A stretch of 64,000 nt of DNA from WTFY01 sp026713925 (GTDB lineage: Bacteria > Pseudomonadota > Gammaproteobacteria > UBA4575). Where the stretch lies: NCBI GenBank assembly GCA_963662355.1, contig OY759361.1, forward strand, positions 310,001 through 374,000, read 5' to 3'. The translations under genes and the position numbers were made by a program. Position 1 is the first letter of the stretch, and the number at the start of each line of letters is the position of its first letter. Below are positions 53,102 to 62,318 of the stretch, piece by piece. A model generated the notes under the pieces. That model made no database searches. It saw nothing but the letters and a program-made list of their open reading frames with translations, and was not told the origin of the DNA.

Positions 53102-54201
53102 CTTCGATAATAACGATGCTTCACAAACGGTAGCTCTACTACCTGGATTGCATGAAATTGACGACGAATTTCCACCTGCAATGCAGTACCTGCTCCGGCA
53201 CAGGCCCTGTCAATATAACCCATTGCGACAGGATGATTGACACTGGGTCCAAAACCGCCGCTGGTAATCCTGCCGACCGCCCGTTTTTCAGTATCCAGTA
53301 TGGCAGCCCCTTCGCGCACGGGTATCCGGCCCTGTACCCTGAAACCGCATCGTATCTGACTTGTCCCTGTTCGCATCTGCTTGAAGATCTTGTTTGCCCC
53401 TGGAAACCGTGCCGATACTTTGCCGCTATGGTATTTCCCAGCGATCACCCAGCACAAATCCGCTTCCACCGGAGTCGTCGTGGCATCAATGTCATGGCCA
53501 TAAAGACACAGACCCGCTTCTAGCCGCAATGAATCCCTCGCACCTAATCCAACAAGCTCCACGGCATGGTCTTCTAGCAGCAATTCGACCAGGTGGCCCG
53601 CTTGTTCAGACGGAATTGAAATTTCAAAACCATCTTCGCCAGTATATCCGCAGCGGCTGACCCAGCAGCTCACCCCGTCAAGTTCAATCTCACGGGTTGC
53701 AAAAAAGGGCAACGTCTCGCATTCGGGGTGCAAACGGCTCAATACACTGGCCGCTTTCGGCCCCTGCAATGCAAGCAGAGAGCGGTTGCGGAGCATTTCC
53801 ACCTGATACCGCGGTCCTAAGGCATCTCTCAAGTATCTGAAATCCGATTCCTGGCAGGCAGCATTGACAACGATCAACAGGCCATCCGGTGTCCTGGTCA
53901 ATACCAGGTCGTCAATGATTCCGCCTTGCTGGTTGGTAAGTAAGGTATAGCACTGCCTGAATGGTTCCAGGCTACAGATGTCACCGGTTGCCAGTCTTTC
54001 CATGGCGGCCTCGACATTTTCACCGGACAGGCGTATCTGACCCATATGCGAAACATCAAACAAGCCTGCATGCTTGCGCGTATGTAGATGTTCTTCCCGG
54101 ATACCCCTGTGGTACTGCAGTGGCATTTCATAACCCGCAAAGTCCACAAACCTCGCATCCCGTTGTACATGCAAGTCATGCAGTGTCGTAGTTTTCAGCA
54201 T
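53098..54201 (-). CDS. gcvT: Aminomethyltransferase (glycine cleavage T-protein)
   Basis: A protein of 367 aa starting MLKTTTLHDLHVQRDA at 54201; an ATG 9 bases earlier is also possible. Family features are FAGYEMPLQY, HTRKHAGLFDVSHMGQI, LVVVNAACQESD-like LLIVVNAACQESDF, GYTGEDGFEI, and ARDSLRLEAGLCLYGHDID. It transfers the methylene group to tetrahydrofolate. It is coupled to gcvP. No glycine riboswitch was recognised upstream. Confidence 0.96.
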   Translation of the reverse strand: MLKTTTLHDLHVQRDARFVDFAGYEMPLQYHRGIREEHLHTRKHAGLFDVSHMGQIRLSGENVEAAMERLATGDICSLEPFRQCYTLLTNQQGGIIDDLVLTRTPDGLLIVVNAACQESDFRYLRDALGPRYQVEMLRNRSLLALQGPKAASVLSRLHPECETLPFFATREIELDGVSCWVSRCGYTGEDGFEISIPSEQAGHLVELLLEDHAVELVGLGARDSLRLEAGLCLYGHDIDATTTPVEADLCWVIAGKYHSGKVSARFPGANKIFKQMRTGTSQIRCGFRVQGRIPVREGAAILDTEKRAVGRITSGGFGPSVNHPVAMGYIDRACAGAGTALQVEIRRQFHAIQVVELPFVKHRYYRR

Positions 54202-54670
54202 GGATGCCATGGGTCAGGAATTTGGCCTTCAATCTGCAGCATTGAAATCAACAAAAGATTATCACAACTAAGGATTTTACCTAACCCCCTGATCAAGTTG
54301 TCATTGGAATACGAATTCAATCACACGACTAAAACCAGCCTACTTTGCGCTACTCCGAACCCGTGGTATGGGTATATCCAAGGAGTGTCACATCACTAAA
54401 TTTTCCGTTAGTTTGAGCCTGCCAGATTTCGGTCCTGCTTGAAAAGCTTGGAAATCCCAGCCAGTGTTCAACAATCCGTTTCTTGAGGAGCCCTCCGTCA
54501 ATAGGAACAGACGCCAGCAACTGGACCTGAAAATCACCACCCCTATGAACGCATCATCCTGGTCTACATAGGCGTGGTCTTGCTGCGGGCGGGCACTACC
54601 CTCACCTTGCCTGCGCATGGCTTGTTGAATCGGTGGAGAACGTCTGATGATACACATCTGCTGACTTGCC
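54202..54670 (-). other. Intergenic region upstream of gcvT
   Basis: An AT-rich stretch (about 54211-54400) probably holds the gcvTP promoter. Beyond it no gene is convincing: a minus-strand open frame at 54388-54915 is rich in Arg, Gln and Ser with no motif and is judged a chance frame. This marks the start of a region of gene debris. Confidence 0.35.
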
Positions 54671-54847
54671 ATGATGCTTTTGTGCCTCGTCATTGGCCTT
54701 GTCGGTCTCGTTTTACCCCTGTTGTCCTGGATTCTGTTTCTTATCCTGTGCACGGTATGTGCGACGCAGGCGTTTAAACGCTGCCGAGTGCTGGAAAGGC
54801 ACAGCTTCGCAGGATACGGACATTGGCGCGGACACCATTGCAGGTGA
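54671..54847 (+). pseudogene. Fragment resembling a small YbaN/DUF454-type membrane protein
   Basis: ATG 54671 opens a 58-aa frame with one or two membrane helices, CLVIGLVGLVLPLLSWILFL, then ATQAFKRCRVLERHSFAG. This resembles the GxxGxxLPLLP...LLLAA...RxxxWLxxHxxFG pattern of DUF454. The residues after it are degraded. An overlapping frame continues to 54929 with GEPQLKCSRTGLTAKTLQFY, which could be the C-terminal part after a frameshift. Similarity is modest. Confidence 0.35.
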
Positions 54848-54925
54848 ACCTCAGCTGAAATGTTCCAGGACCGGGCTAACAGCCAAGACCCTTCAATTTT
54901 ATGCCAGATTCGCAAACGCCTTGGA

Positions 54926-55237
54926 CTAATTTATGGGGGGAACACCAACCCCTCTTTGGTCTTGTTCAATGGTGCTCTCAGGTCTCAATACAACCTGACC
55001 GCTTGGCATACCCGTGTCCTTTCTTACGACGATCACATTCAACGGCGGGAGGTTGTTTCGAAGGCAGAACTCTCCGATTTCGGTAAGTGGCGGACCTAAC
55101 GTCTGAGCAAAATGGGGTGGTTGTCCGAGGCGTTCAGCAAGATCCCCATACGTGATGGTCCAGACCTTTTCAGACTGGCCGTGACTCATCACTCCCCCAG
55201 CAAGAATCTTCCAAGTCTGTTGTGCAAGTTCACTCAT
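54926..55237 (-). CDS. Small conserved-type hypothetical protein
   Basis: A protein of 103 aa from ATG 55237 (MSELAQQTWKILAGGV). The core TITYGDLAERLG, IGEFCLRNNLPPLNVIVV and KDTGMPSGQ matches a widespread family of small proteins with the pattern YGELAxxLG...YCxxNxLPPLTxIVVxKxTGxPG. These occur in mobile or accessory regions next to unrelated genes. Activity unknown to me. Confidence 0.7.
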   Translation of the reverse strand: MSELAQQTWKILAGGVMSHGQSEKVWTITYGDLAERLGQPPHFAQTLGPPLTEIGEFCLRNNLPPLNVIVVRKDTGMPSGQVVLRPESTIEQDQRGVGVPPIN

Positions 55238-55255
55238 CGGGCTGCTGTAGGTCAA

Positions 55256-55607
55256 ATTCTTTTCGTTCTTGATTTATCATAAATAGGATACAGTGGAACT
55301 GGTGCAGATACATTAGATGACGAACAACGGGCAACCCATCTTCGGCCGTCGAATGAATGCTGCAAGGACCTACATTTGCGTTTTAGCGGGGTTTTCTGAT
55401 AGCGAAACAAGAAGTTCGATAGGATATTGATCTAATTTATGTGAAGATGCGACTGGATGTTGGGATAATGGCAAACTGAAAATTTTGAATTTGAACTACT
55501 ATCGGTCCATATGAATTGTGCACAATACATCCACATTGTTCTTGGAAGTTCCCAAGGCGCTGAAGCTTTTCACATTTTGGTAGACTGCTTCGATGTCGGA
55601 GGATTCG
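55256..55607 (+). other. AT-rich intergenic stretch at the start of the accessory region
   Basis: No gene recognised. The sequence is clearly AT-richer (55260-55500) than the GC-rich genes that follow, suggesting a junction between segments of different origin. It probably contains promoters for the minus-strand gene ending at 54926 and for the flavin oxidoreductase gene. Confidence 0.4.
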
Positions 55608-57008
55608 GTGGCTGACCAGGTTCCGCATCCGAACAGATCTAAAATCCTGGTGATCGGCGCGGGTGCGGCAGGCCTTGCCACAGCCTGGACACTCGCTGCC
55701 CGCTGCAAGGACGGCAAGTGCCGTATTCGGGTACTGGAAGCCTCGGACAGGGTAGGGGGGCGCATGTTCTGCGAGGAGATCGACGGTTTTCACGTGAACG
55801 GCGGTGCCAGCGTCATTAATGAATCCTTCGCAACCGCAAGAGACCTGGCACGCCAACTGGATGTGGAACTATGGCGAAGTCCCAAAAGCAAAGGTGGTCA
55901 ATGCTACGCTGGCGGACGATTCTGGGGCCTGTATGTTGGTGGTTCGTTGAAGCAGACCCTGCAGACCCTGTACACGATGTTCTTTTCGCCACAACACACG
56001 CTGGCTGGGAATCTGGAATTCATGCGCCTGTATGCGATGCTCAAAAAGCGCGCCAGGGACCTCGATTTTGAAGACCATAGCCGGATGCTGGACCTGGACA
56101 CGGGGGAGAGCTTTGCCGAGTTTGCTCGCACCAACTCTTTTACCCGGTATTTGAAACAGGCCGGGGAACTCGACCTCAACTGCTTCACGGCGGGGAGTTC
56201 CGAACAAGTCGGGGCCGCATACGGCATGTCGTTGCTGTGGTTGTGGACGTTCAATCCGGCGACGCGAAGCTGTTTGCCCAGGCGGGGAATCAGCGCCCTT
56301 GCCAATGCCCTCGCGGTGGCCTGCAAGAGCTTTATCCACGTGTCCACGACAGTCGAACGGATTATTGTTGAAAATGGAAAGGTGAGAGGCGTGGTTACGG
56401 CCAGCGGAGAGAAGATTGAGGCCGATGCGGTTATTTGCGCCACCCCCGCATCAACTGCGGCACGTATCATTCCCGAGTTGCCGGGCGAACTTCGGGCCGT
56501 GCTGGAGCGCATCAGCTACAGCTCGTGCTGTCACGTGGCTTTCGGACTGGATGCGAACATATTGGCCGAGGGGTCTCACGCCGCGCTGTTTCCTCCGGAA
56601 TCTCCGACCTTTCTGACCATGGTGTCCAATATGGCGGCCATGACCCCGGATGCGGCACCTTCAGGCAAGACCCTCGTTCACGCGCTGATCATCGGCGAAC
56701 ACGCAAGAGCGCTCTTCGTATTAGACGATAATGAGATCGTACGCCGAGTGCTTGAAGAGATGCGTCGGTACTTTCGGACAATGCCCGAACATCCCCTGTT
56801 CGCGAAAGTCTACCGCTGGCCGGAAGCCTTTTGTCTGTCGCCTGGCGGCATGCTCAGGGATATGCAGGACATGCGTATCCGACTGGGCAAACACGTGCGT
56901 GGCCTATACCTCGCAGGCGACTACACTCGTCTGCCGTCCCTGAATGGAGCCATGAAGAGTGGGGTCGATGCAGCCGAGGCAAGCTTGGCTTATGTCACCG
57001 GTGCATAG
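55608..57008 (+). CDS. FAD-dependent amine oxidase/protoporphyrinogen oxidase-like protein
   Basis: Preferred start is the GTG at 55608, with GGAGG five bases upstream; an ATG at 55593 would add 5 residues. The FAD dinucleotide motif is ILVIGAGAAGLATAW followed by EASDRVGGRM. The C-terminal FAD loop is GLYLAGDYTRLPSLNGAMKSG. It is a 466-aa protein of the amine oxidase/PPOX/phytoene desaturase superfamily; the substrate cannot be told. No signal peptide. It converges with the outer-membrane protein gene. Base composition is GC-richer than most of the window. Confidence 0.85.
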   Translation: MADQVPHPNRSKILVIGAGAAGLATAWTLAARCKDGKCRIRVLEASDRVGGRMFCEEIDGFHVNGGASVINESFATARDLARQLDVELWRSPKSKGGQCYAGGRFWGLYVGGSLKQTLQTLYTMFFSPQHTLAGNLEFMRLYAMLKKRARDLDFEDHSRMLDLDTGESFAEFARTNSFTRYLKQAGELDLNCFTAGSSEQVGAAYGMSLLWLWTFNPATRSCLPRRGISALANALAVACKSFIHVSTTVERIIVENGKVRGVVTASGEKIEADAVICATPASTAARIIPELPGELRAVLERISYSSCCHVAFGLDANILAEGSHAALFPPESPTFLTMVSNMAAMTPDAAPSGKTLVHALIIGEHARALFVLDDNEIVRRVLEEMRRYFRTMPEHPLFAKVYRWPEAFCLSPGGMLRDMQDMRIRLGKHVRGLYLAGDYTRLPSLNGAMKSGVDAAEASLAYVTGA

Positions 57009-57065
57009 GTGAGTGGTGCTGTCGGTTCTGAATTTAACCGGTCCAGTACCAGCCACGTACAGCCC

Positions 57066-58295
57066 TCAGAAGCTAAACGTGAAATCTGCACCCAGGAAGC
57101 TGTCGCGCCGTCCATCGTAGGTTAAATCCTGCGGGTCCGAGCTTAGGTTTGCGAATGCTTCCAAGCGCATCGACCAACTACCTGACAGTCGGCGTTTCAG
57201 TTCCAGGTTCAGCGTTCGAGATTCATGGCGGAGGTCAGTTAGGATACCTGCCACGAGCTCAGTGCCCTGTACATCGTTGAGCGCAAGGAAACCCGCGATA
57301 AACAGGTCATTCTGCCAGACACTTGTAGCGCGGCGTCCACGATCATCGTAGAACCATTCACCGAGGATGGTCATGTCCACTGTGGAATCAAACAGCGCGT
57401 AGAGAGTGCGTTCCAAGCCAAAGATGAAGGCGTTGTAATCCTCCTCTTGGCCCAGGAGATTGCGCGCTCCGCTGCGGCGAATGGCTTCCATCTTGTAAAG
57501 CCAGGATTCGGTCGTGAGTTGTGCTTCGACTCCGTATTGCCGAATCTGCTCGTAGTATGGAATCAAGGACATGTCAATTGCCGGCAACGGTTCGGATTGA
57601 TGGCTGGCAACAAAATAGGGATCCCGGCTTGTTCCAACAAAGGTACTCAGGCCGAAATCAAGCAAGCCCACGGCATTGCTGTAGCGAAACGCAAAATCCA
57701 CATGGCGTTCTTCGGCACTACTCTCGTACAAGGCGTCATCTTCGATCAGGCGTTTCGAACGGAGGCGCCCGGAACGCCCCGGAAAGGTGAGCTTACGGTG
57801 ATACGGCAGCAGAAATAATTCAGCGAGGCCCCAGTCACCGGAAACCGTCAGGTGTGCCATAGGCTGGCCTAGTTTGGGTCGATCACGCGGGTGCTCGACG
57901 AGGTCCAATTGGTTGACGATATCCACGATGTTGTGAATCTCGGCCACGCCCCAGAATACGCGGTCAAGTCCCAGCCGAAGTTCCCAGGAATTCTCGCCCC
58001 AGTCTCCATAGGTCAAAAGGTAGGCCTTGCGCAGGTCCGCATGCGTACGTCGCGAATCTGCACTGTCGTATCGACAAAGCGCGGTGAGAGTAACGCTGGT
58101 TCTTTGTGCAACTTCCCCGTAAAGCGTCGGCTCAAAAACCAGTCCGCCGGTGCTTGAACGCTGCCCCGGGAAAGTCGGTGATTGTGGATACCAGCGCGGC
58201 TGCAGGCTCAGGTCGCCCGAAAAATCAAACGCCTGAACCTCGGCACCTGCAGCGGCCATGAGCACGAGGGCCGCGATTGCGCCGCCGAATCGCAT
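57066..58295 (-). CDS. Predicted outer-membrane beta-barrel protein
   Basis: A protein of 409 aa with a signal peptide (about 1-22, ending VQA). It has repeated amphipathic strands with aromatic girdles (SWELRLGLDRVFWGVAEIHN, VDFAFRYSNAVGLLDFGLS) and a C-terminal strand ending FTFSF, the usual signal for barrel insertion. It shares a TGATG stop/start overlap with the LolA-like gene upstream. Such pairs often accompany an RND/MMPL transporter, which is missing here. Confidence 0.8.
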   Translation of the reverse strand: MRFGGAIAALVLMAAAGAEVQAFDFSGDLSLQPRWYPQSPTFPGQRSSTGGLVFEPTLYGEVAQRTSVTLTALCRYDSADSRRTHADLRKAYLLTYGDWGENSWELRLGLDRVFWGVAEIHNIVDIVNQLDLVEHPRDRPKLGQPMAHLTVSGDWGLAELFLLPYHRKLTFPGRSGRLRSKRLIEDDALYESSAEERHVDFAFRYSNAVGLLDFGLSTFVGTSRDPYFVASHQSEPLPAIDMSLIPYYEQIRQYGVEAQLTTESWLYKMEAIRRSGARNLLGQEEDYNAFIFGLERTLYALFDSTVDMTILGEWFYDDRGRRATSVWQNDLFIAGFLALNDVQGTELVAGILTDLRHESRTLNLELKRRLSGSWSMRLEAFANLSSDPQDLTYDGRRDSFLGADFTFSF

Positions 58296-59173
58296 CAGCG
58301 CACGCGTCGAAGTGCCGGTTTAGTGAATTCGCGGTCATCAAGATTGGTACGGAACAGAAAATCGGTCCATTCAAGCACCGTGCTCGCCCCGGTCAGGTGG
58401 TTCACCATCACCTGTTCTCCTGCCCGCCAGTACTGATCCAGATATTGCTTATAGTTTGCAAAAGTGAGCGTCTTCAGGTGCGAGCCCTTTCGGTCGTAAA
58501 GCTCCATCTTCCAGGTCCGAAGTTCGCCGGTATCTTGCCAAATGATCTTGCGGCTGTATCCGGATTTTTTATCCACGGGAACCTGCTCGATTACCGTACA
58601 AGTGAGTTCACCGCAGGACTCGTCGCGAAGAAATTTATAGGTGTATTCCTCCACCTCCGGAGAGCTCATGTCTTCATATGAGAACTCGCTTCCCATGAAT
58701 GACCCTGAACGCTTCGAAGCGTTGATGCGCTTCACCCTTTCCAGGGCTGGCAAATACAGCCACTGGTCGTCCTGAGTGTTAATGTGAGCGTGGGTCAACA
58801 AGGCGGTTCCCTGCACGTCTCGCGGCTGATCGAACACGAATAGGCTCTTATCACCATCCCCCGGCACCTCCAGCACCTTGAAGCGCATCTGGCGGATGCT
58901 CTCCCGACCTTGCCGATCGCGCAGCACCATCGTCATTCCAGCGGTGAAATTCCCGAAGCCGTCGTTACGGGCACTTGCTTCGCGTGCAATCCTTAGGCCC
59001 TTGTCCTCCAGCGTTTCTTCTTGGGCAAGGGCATGTACATTTGGCAAGCAGAAGCACGCCAGTGCTATAACCAAGGCACTGAACGAAACACCCTGTGTAC
59101 ATGGGAAGCCCTTTGTCCAGCCTTGGCCGATAAACCAATTTTCGGCGGTTTCGTGGTCAGGAAACATCTTCAC
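58295..59173 (-). CDS. Outer membrane lipoprotein-sorting (LolA/MucB-like) protein with chimeric N-terminus
   Basis: From ATG 59173 the product is 292 aa. Residues about 50-292 are the LolA-like domain (RDRQGRESIRQMRFKVLE, PRDVQGTALLTH, RVKRINASKRSGSFMGSEFS, YEDMSSPEVEEYTY). A signal-peptide-like stretch lies at about 28-49 (SALVIALACFCLPNVHALA). The first 25 residues (MFPDHETAENWFIGQGWTKG) instead resemble the N-terminus of an IS1595 transposase, so the native start was probably lost and replaced. A TTG near residue 34 could be an alternative start. Export may be impaired. Confidence 0.78.
   Translation of the reverse strand: MKMFPDHETAENWFIGQGWTKGFPCTQGVSFSALVIALACFCLPNVHALAQEETLEDKGLRIAREASARNDGFGNFTAGMTMVLRDRQGRESIRQMRFKVLEVPGDGDKSLFVFDQPRDVQGTALLTHAHINTQDDQWLYLPALERVKRINASKRSGSFMGSEFSYEDMSSPEVEEYTYKFLRDESCGELTCTVIEQVPVDKKSGYSRKIIWQDTGELRTWKMELYDRKGSHLKTLTFANYKQYLDQYWRAGEQVMVNHLTGASTVLEWTDFLFRTNLDDREFTKPALRRVR
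59099..59173 (-). mobile_element. Remnant of an IS1595-family transposase (N-terminal end)
   Basis: Translated on the minus strand, this segment reads MKMFPDHETAENWFIGQGWT and then KGFPC. It fits the IS1595 start pattern (FPxxExAxxWFxxxRWxxGxxCPxC) and breaks off at the first Cys. It is fused in frame to the signal region of the LolA-like gene. No inverted repeats or further transposase parts were found in 59174-59450. Confidence 0.5.
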
Positions 59174-59451
59174 AGGTCCCGTGATGGACGGACAGCATTA
59201 TACCTTGATTTCCCGGCAAAAGGTGAAGTCATGCCCAATGCCTCCGGCGAGAAGCCAGTCCTCAGGTTCATGTTTGGCGCCATGATCCGTACCTTCGGGC
59301 GATGATGTACAATCAAGATCACCGGCATCAAGCACCACCAGATGGAAGCCCTGAGGTAAGGAGCTTGATCGGAACAACAAGGCTAAAAGCAGCCTGTACA
59401 CAAGCCCTTGGCTGATACACACCGAACCAAATTTTCCAGAACTTTGAAAAT

Positions 59452-59482
59452 TTGATCTTTCTTGATCGAGATTGCATATAAT
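59452..59482 (+). promoter_or_regulatory. Candidate sigma-70 promoter for the export operon
   Basis: TTGATC (59452-59457) and TATAAT (59477-59482) with 19-base spacing, about 50 bases before the HlyD-like gene. The -10 is perfect; the -35 and spacing are suboptimal. The rest of 59174-59533 shows no convincing gene, in particular no leader-peptide precursor. Confidence 0.45.
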
Positions 59483-59533
59483 CTCAAAAATTCTACTCAA
59501 GCCGAATGAGATTTTTATCTTTGCTTGATTTCT

Positions 59534-60127
59534 ATGAAGAGGCTACTCGCGGTCGTGTTCAATAATCCATTTGACTCATTTCATAATACTGTTGCCGAAG
59601 CAAAGGAAGAACGTGAACAGCTTGACCGGCTGCTGACAATTTCCACACCACGGGAGCGGCTGCTTGTCACCGTTATCGCTCTTTTGCTGTTCATCCTTGC
59701 GGCATGGCTCTTCTTTGGCAGCGTATCCCGTAGCCTGGCGGTAGACGGCGTACTGGTCGAGCCTGACGAAACCTTGCTTGAGGGAAACCGGACTGTGCAG
59801 ACGCTTGTCTGGGTCAAGGGTGACGTTGCGCCGCATATCAAGGCCGGGATGCCAGCGGTCATAGAACTGGGCATGACAGATGGGAAAGCAGGCACACTTG
59901 ACGGAAAGGTCGCGACAATTTCCGCTGTACCCGTATCCGAGGGGCTGGCGATATTTGAGTCTACGGCGCCGGTGTCCGTGCACCGCGTTGATATCACACT
60001 CAACGAAAGCCTTGATTATGCTTTCCTTGCAAGCAGGGAATGCCGGGTTGTCATTGAGCTTGGCAGACAACCTCCGGTCGCACTAATACGAATGAAGCGG
60101 TCACAAGATGTCGCCACGCGCCTCTAA
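59534..60127 (+). CDS. NHLM/NHLP-type secretion protein (short HlyD-like adaptor)
   Basis: A protein of 197 aa from ATG 59534 (a TTG nine bases earlier is possible). The N-terminal segment EQLDRLLTISTPRERLLV before a membrane helix (about 43-64, VIALLLFILAAWLFFGSV) is the hallmark of NHLM bacteriocin HlyD proteins. The periplasmic part has one short beta-domain with VWVKGDVAPHIKAGMPAVIE. It lacks the long coiled-coil hairpin of normal HlyD proteins, so it is a reduced form. It overlaps the next gene by 20 bases. Confidence 0.8.
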   Translation: MKRLLAVVFNNPFDSFHNTVAEAKEEREQLDRLLTISTPRERLLVTVIALLLFILAAWLFFGSVSRSLAVDGVLVEPDETLLEGNRTVQTLVWVKGDVAPHIKAGMPAVIELGMTDGKAGTLDGKVATISAVPVSEGLAIFESTAPVSVHRVDITLNESLDYAFLASRECRVVIELGRQPPVALIRMKRSQDVATRL

Positions 60128-62318
60128 AGGGGCTAAGGATAAGGCCGCCTCGGACTCCTTGAAACAAAGGGTAACTACGCCAATTCTGCTGCAAATGCAC
60201 GCATCAGAATGTGGTGCCGCCTGCCTCGGCAGCATACTGGCCTACTTCGGGCGCTGGGTGCCGCTTACCGAATTGCGCGAAAAATGCGAGGTGAGCCGAG
60301 ACGGTAGCAGTGCCGCGAGCATTTTGCGTGCCTCCAGATACTATGGTCTCGAATGCAATGGACTCAGCGTACGTGCCAATCAACTGAAAAAACTGCAGCT
60401 ACCTCTGATTTTGTTCTGGCAATTCAGCCATTTCGTTGTCCTTGAAGGGTTTGATGACCGCAATTTCTATCTCAATGACCCGTCCACGGGGCGGCGCAGG
60501 CTTTCCGCTGAAGAGTTCAACAAGGGCTACAGTGGAATTGCGTTGCGATTCAAGCGCGGCGCCGATTTCAGCCCCGGCGGCGAGCGGCCTGACTTGTTCA
60601 GGCAATTGGGCACCTTGCTCGTCGGATCATGGAGCGTGCTTGCCGTGGTAATTGCCTGCGGACTCATGTTGACGTTACTGGCACTTATTGTTCCTGCATC
60701 TCTCAGTGTTTTTGTGGACGATGTTCTGGAAAACCATGGGCCTTGGGGCGGATTGGTGGCAGCCTTGCTTGGCGGCGGTGTCCTAGTGTACATCCTTTCC
60801 TTGCTCAAGCACCGATTCTTGAAGCGGCTCGAAATCCGGATTTCTGTAACAGGCTACAATCGGGGCGTGTCACGGCTACTGCGGTTGCCGGTGGAGTTTT
60901 TTGAACACAGACTGACAGGCGATTTGATTGATCGAGTCTCATCCATTGACAGGATTGCGAAGAACCTGACAAACCAGTTTCTTGTACTCATTATCGACAT
61001 GGCAATGAGCGCGGTGTTACTTATCGTGATGTTGACCTATGATGTCCTGCTCACGCTGATTGTGCTGTTGCTGGCGCTTGCACACGGAATGCTGGTCTAC
61101 TTTCTCAACACGCTCCGGGGCGTTCGAAGCCAGGCGATGAGGCGCGAACAGGGATTACTGATTGGTGTCGGTATGCAGATGTTGAGTCATGCGGACAACT
61201 TGCGCATGACAGGATCGGATGACCGGTTTTTTTCACGCTGGAGTGGTCATCAGGCACGCGAACTGCATGCGCGCCAGCTCTATTCCGAACTGAGTTCAGT
61301 CAATACCGCGCTTCCGGGCCTGGTTGCCGTACTTCGTAGTGCGGTGATCATCGGCATAGGGGGAAGTCTGGTCATGGCTGGAGAAATGACCCTGGGGATA
61401 CTGGTTGGGTTCTACATATTGTCGGAGATGTTTCTGGAGCCTATCGGGCGCTTTTTGGAGCTCGTCGACAAACGCCAGGCTCTCGAAACTGATTTGCAAC
61501 GACTCGAGGACATTTCCAAATCCGCTGAAGACCCCGTTATCAGACGCCGAAGTCCGGAATCGGAGTCAATTTCTACATTCAACGGCCGACTCCAACTCGC
61601 AGGCCAGCTCGAACTGCGAAACGTCACCTTTGGTTTCAACAAGAGCCGACCGCCTTTGATAAAGGACTTCAACCTCATGATCAAGCCAGGACAGCGAGTC
61701 GCCGTGATTGGTCCCAGTGGTTCCGGCAAGTCGACCCTGGCGCGTCTGGTTTCGGGTGTCTACCAGCCCTGGTCGGGCGAAATCCTGTTTGATGGACATC
61801 TGCGGGATGAGATTCCTGAGGAAGTGCTGCGGCAGTCCATATCCATGGTAGACCAGGAGATCGTGCTCTTTTCTGCATCCCTGCGCGACAATATCACTTT
61901 GTGGAACTCAGCCATACCAGATGAAATCATTTTCGCCGCGACGCGAGATGCCTGGATCCATGATGAAATTCTGCTTAGACCGCAAGGATATTCAACCCGT
62001 GTCGAGGAAGGCGGCGTGAATTTCAGTGGCGGCCAAAGACAACGGCTGGAAATCGCCCGCGCACTGGTGGGCAATCCGACAGTGCTCATTCTGGACGAGG
62101 CGACCAGCGCCCTAGATGCCGCGACAGAGGAACATGTTGATGATGCCTTACGGCGTCGCGGTGTCACCTGCCTGATCGTGGCGCACCGGCTGAGTACCGT
62201 GCGGGATAGCGATGAAATTATTGTGCTCGACAAAGGCGCCACCGTGCAGCGCGGCACGCATGACGAGTTGATTGCGGATCAGGATGGCATGTATTACAAG
62301 CTGGTTAAGTCAGGCTGA
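60108..62318 (+). CDS. NHLP-family export ABC transporter with C39 peptidase (peptidase/permease/ATPase)
   Basis: A protein of 736 aa. An N-terminal C39 peptidase (about 20-150) carries the catalytic Cys in HASECGAACLG, His in FSHFVVLEGF and Asp in LNDPSTGRRR. Six membrane helices (about 170-450) follow, then an ATPase with Walker A GPSGSGKST, signature NFSGGQRQRL and Walker B LILDEATSALD. It cleaves the leader of a ribosomal peptide after a double-Gly-type site and exports the core. Its TGATG stop overlaps the start of the second transporter. Confidence 0.93.
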   Translation: MSPRASKGAKDKAASDSLKQRVTTPILLQMHASECGAACLGSILAYFGRWVPLTELREKCEVSRDGSSAASILRASRYYGLECNGLSVRANQLKKLQLPLILFWQFSHFVVLEGFDDRNFYLNDPSTGRRRLSAEEFNKGYSGIALRFKRGADFSPGGERPDLFRQLGTLLVGSWSVLAVVIACGLMLTLLALIVPASLSVFVDDVLENHGPWGGLVAALLGGGVLVYILSLLKHRFLKRLEIRISVTGYNRGVSRLLRLPVEFFEHRLTGDLIDRVSSIDRIAKNLTNQFLVLIIDMAMSAVLLIVMLTYDVLLTLIVLLLALAHGMLVYFLNTLRGVRSQAMRREQGLLIGVGMQMLSHADNLRMTGSDDRFFSRWSGHQARELHARQLYSELSSVNTALPGLVAVLRSAVIIGIGGSLVMAGEMTLGILVGFYILSEMFLEPIGRFLELVDKRQALETDLQRLEDISKSAEDPVIRRRSPESESISTFNGRLQLAGQLELRNVTFGFNKSRPPLIKDFNLMIKPGQRVAVIGPSGSGKSTLARLVSGVYQPWSGEILFDGHLRDEIPEEVLRQSISMVDQEIVLFSASLRDNITLWNSAIPDEIIFAATRDAWIHDEILLRPQGYSTRVEEGGVNFSGGQRQRLEIARALVGNPTVLILDEATSALDAATEEHVDDALRRRGVTCLIVAHRLSTVRDSDEIIVLDKGATVQRGTHDELIADQDGMYYKLVKSG

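Noticed and set aside
54202..54400. Glycine riboswitch upstream of gcvT
   Set aside because: No aptamer-like conserved segments or tandem structure could be recognised in the leader.
54388..54915. Minus-strand frame of 175 codons downstream of the small gene at 54926
   Set aside because: Arg/Gln/Ser-rich, no motif, and overlapped by a more protein-like plus-strand fragment.
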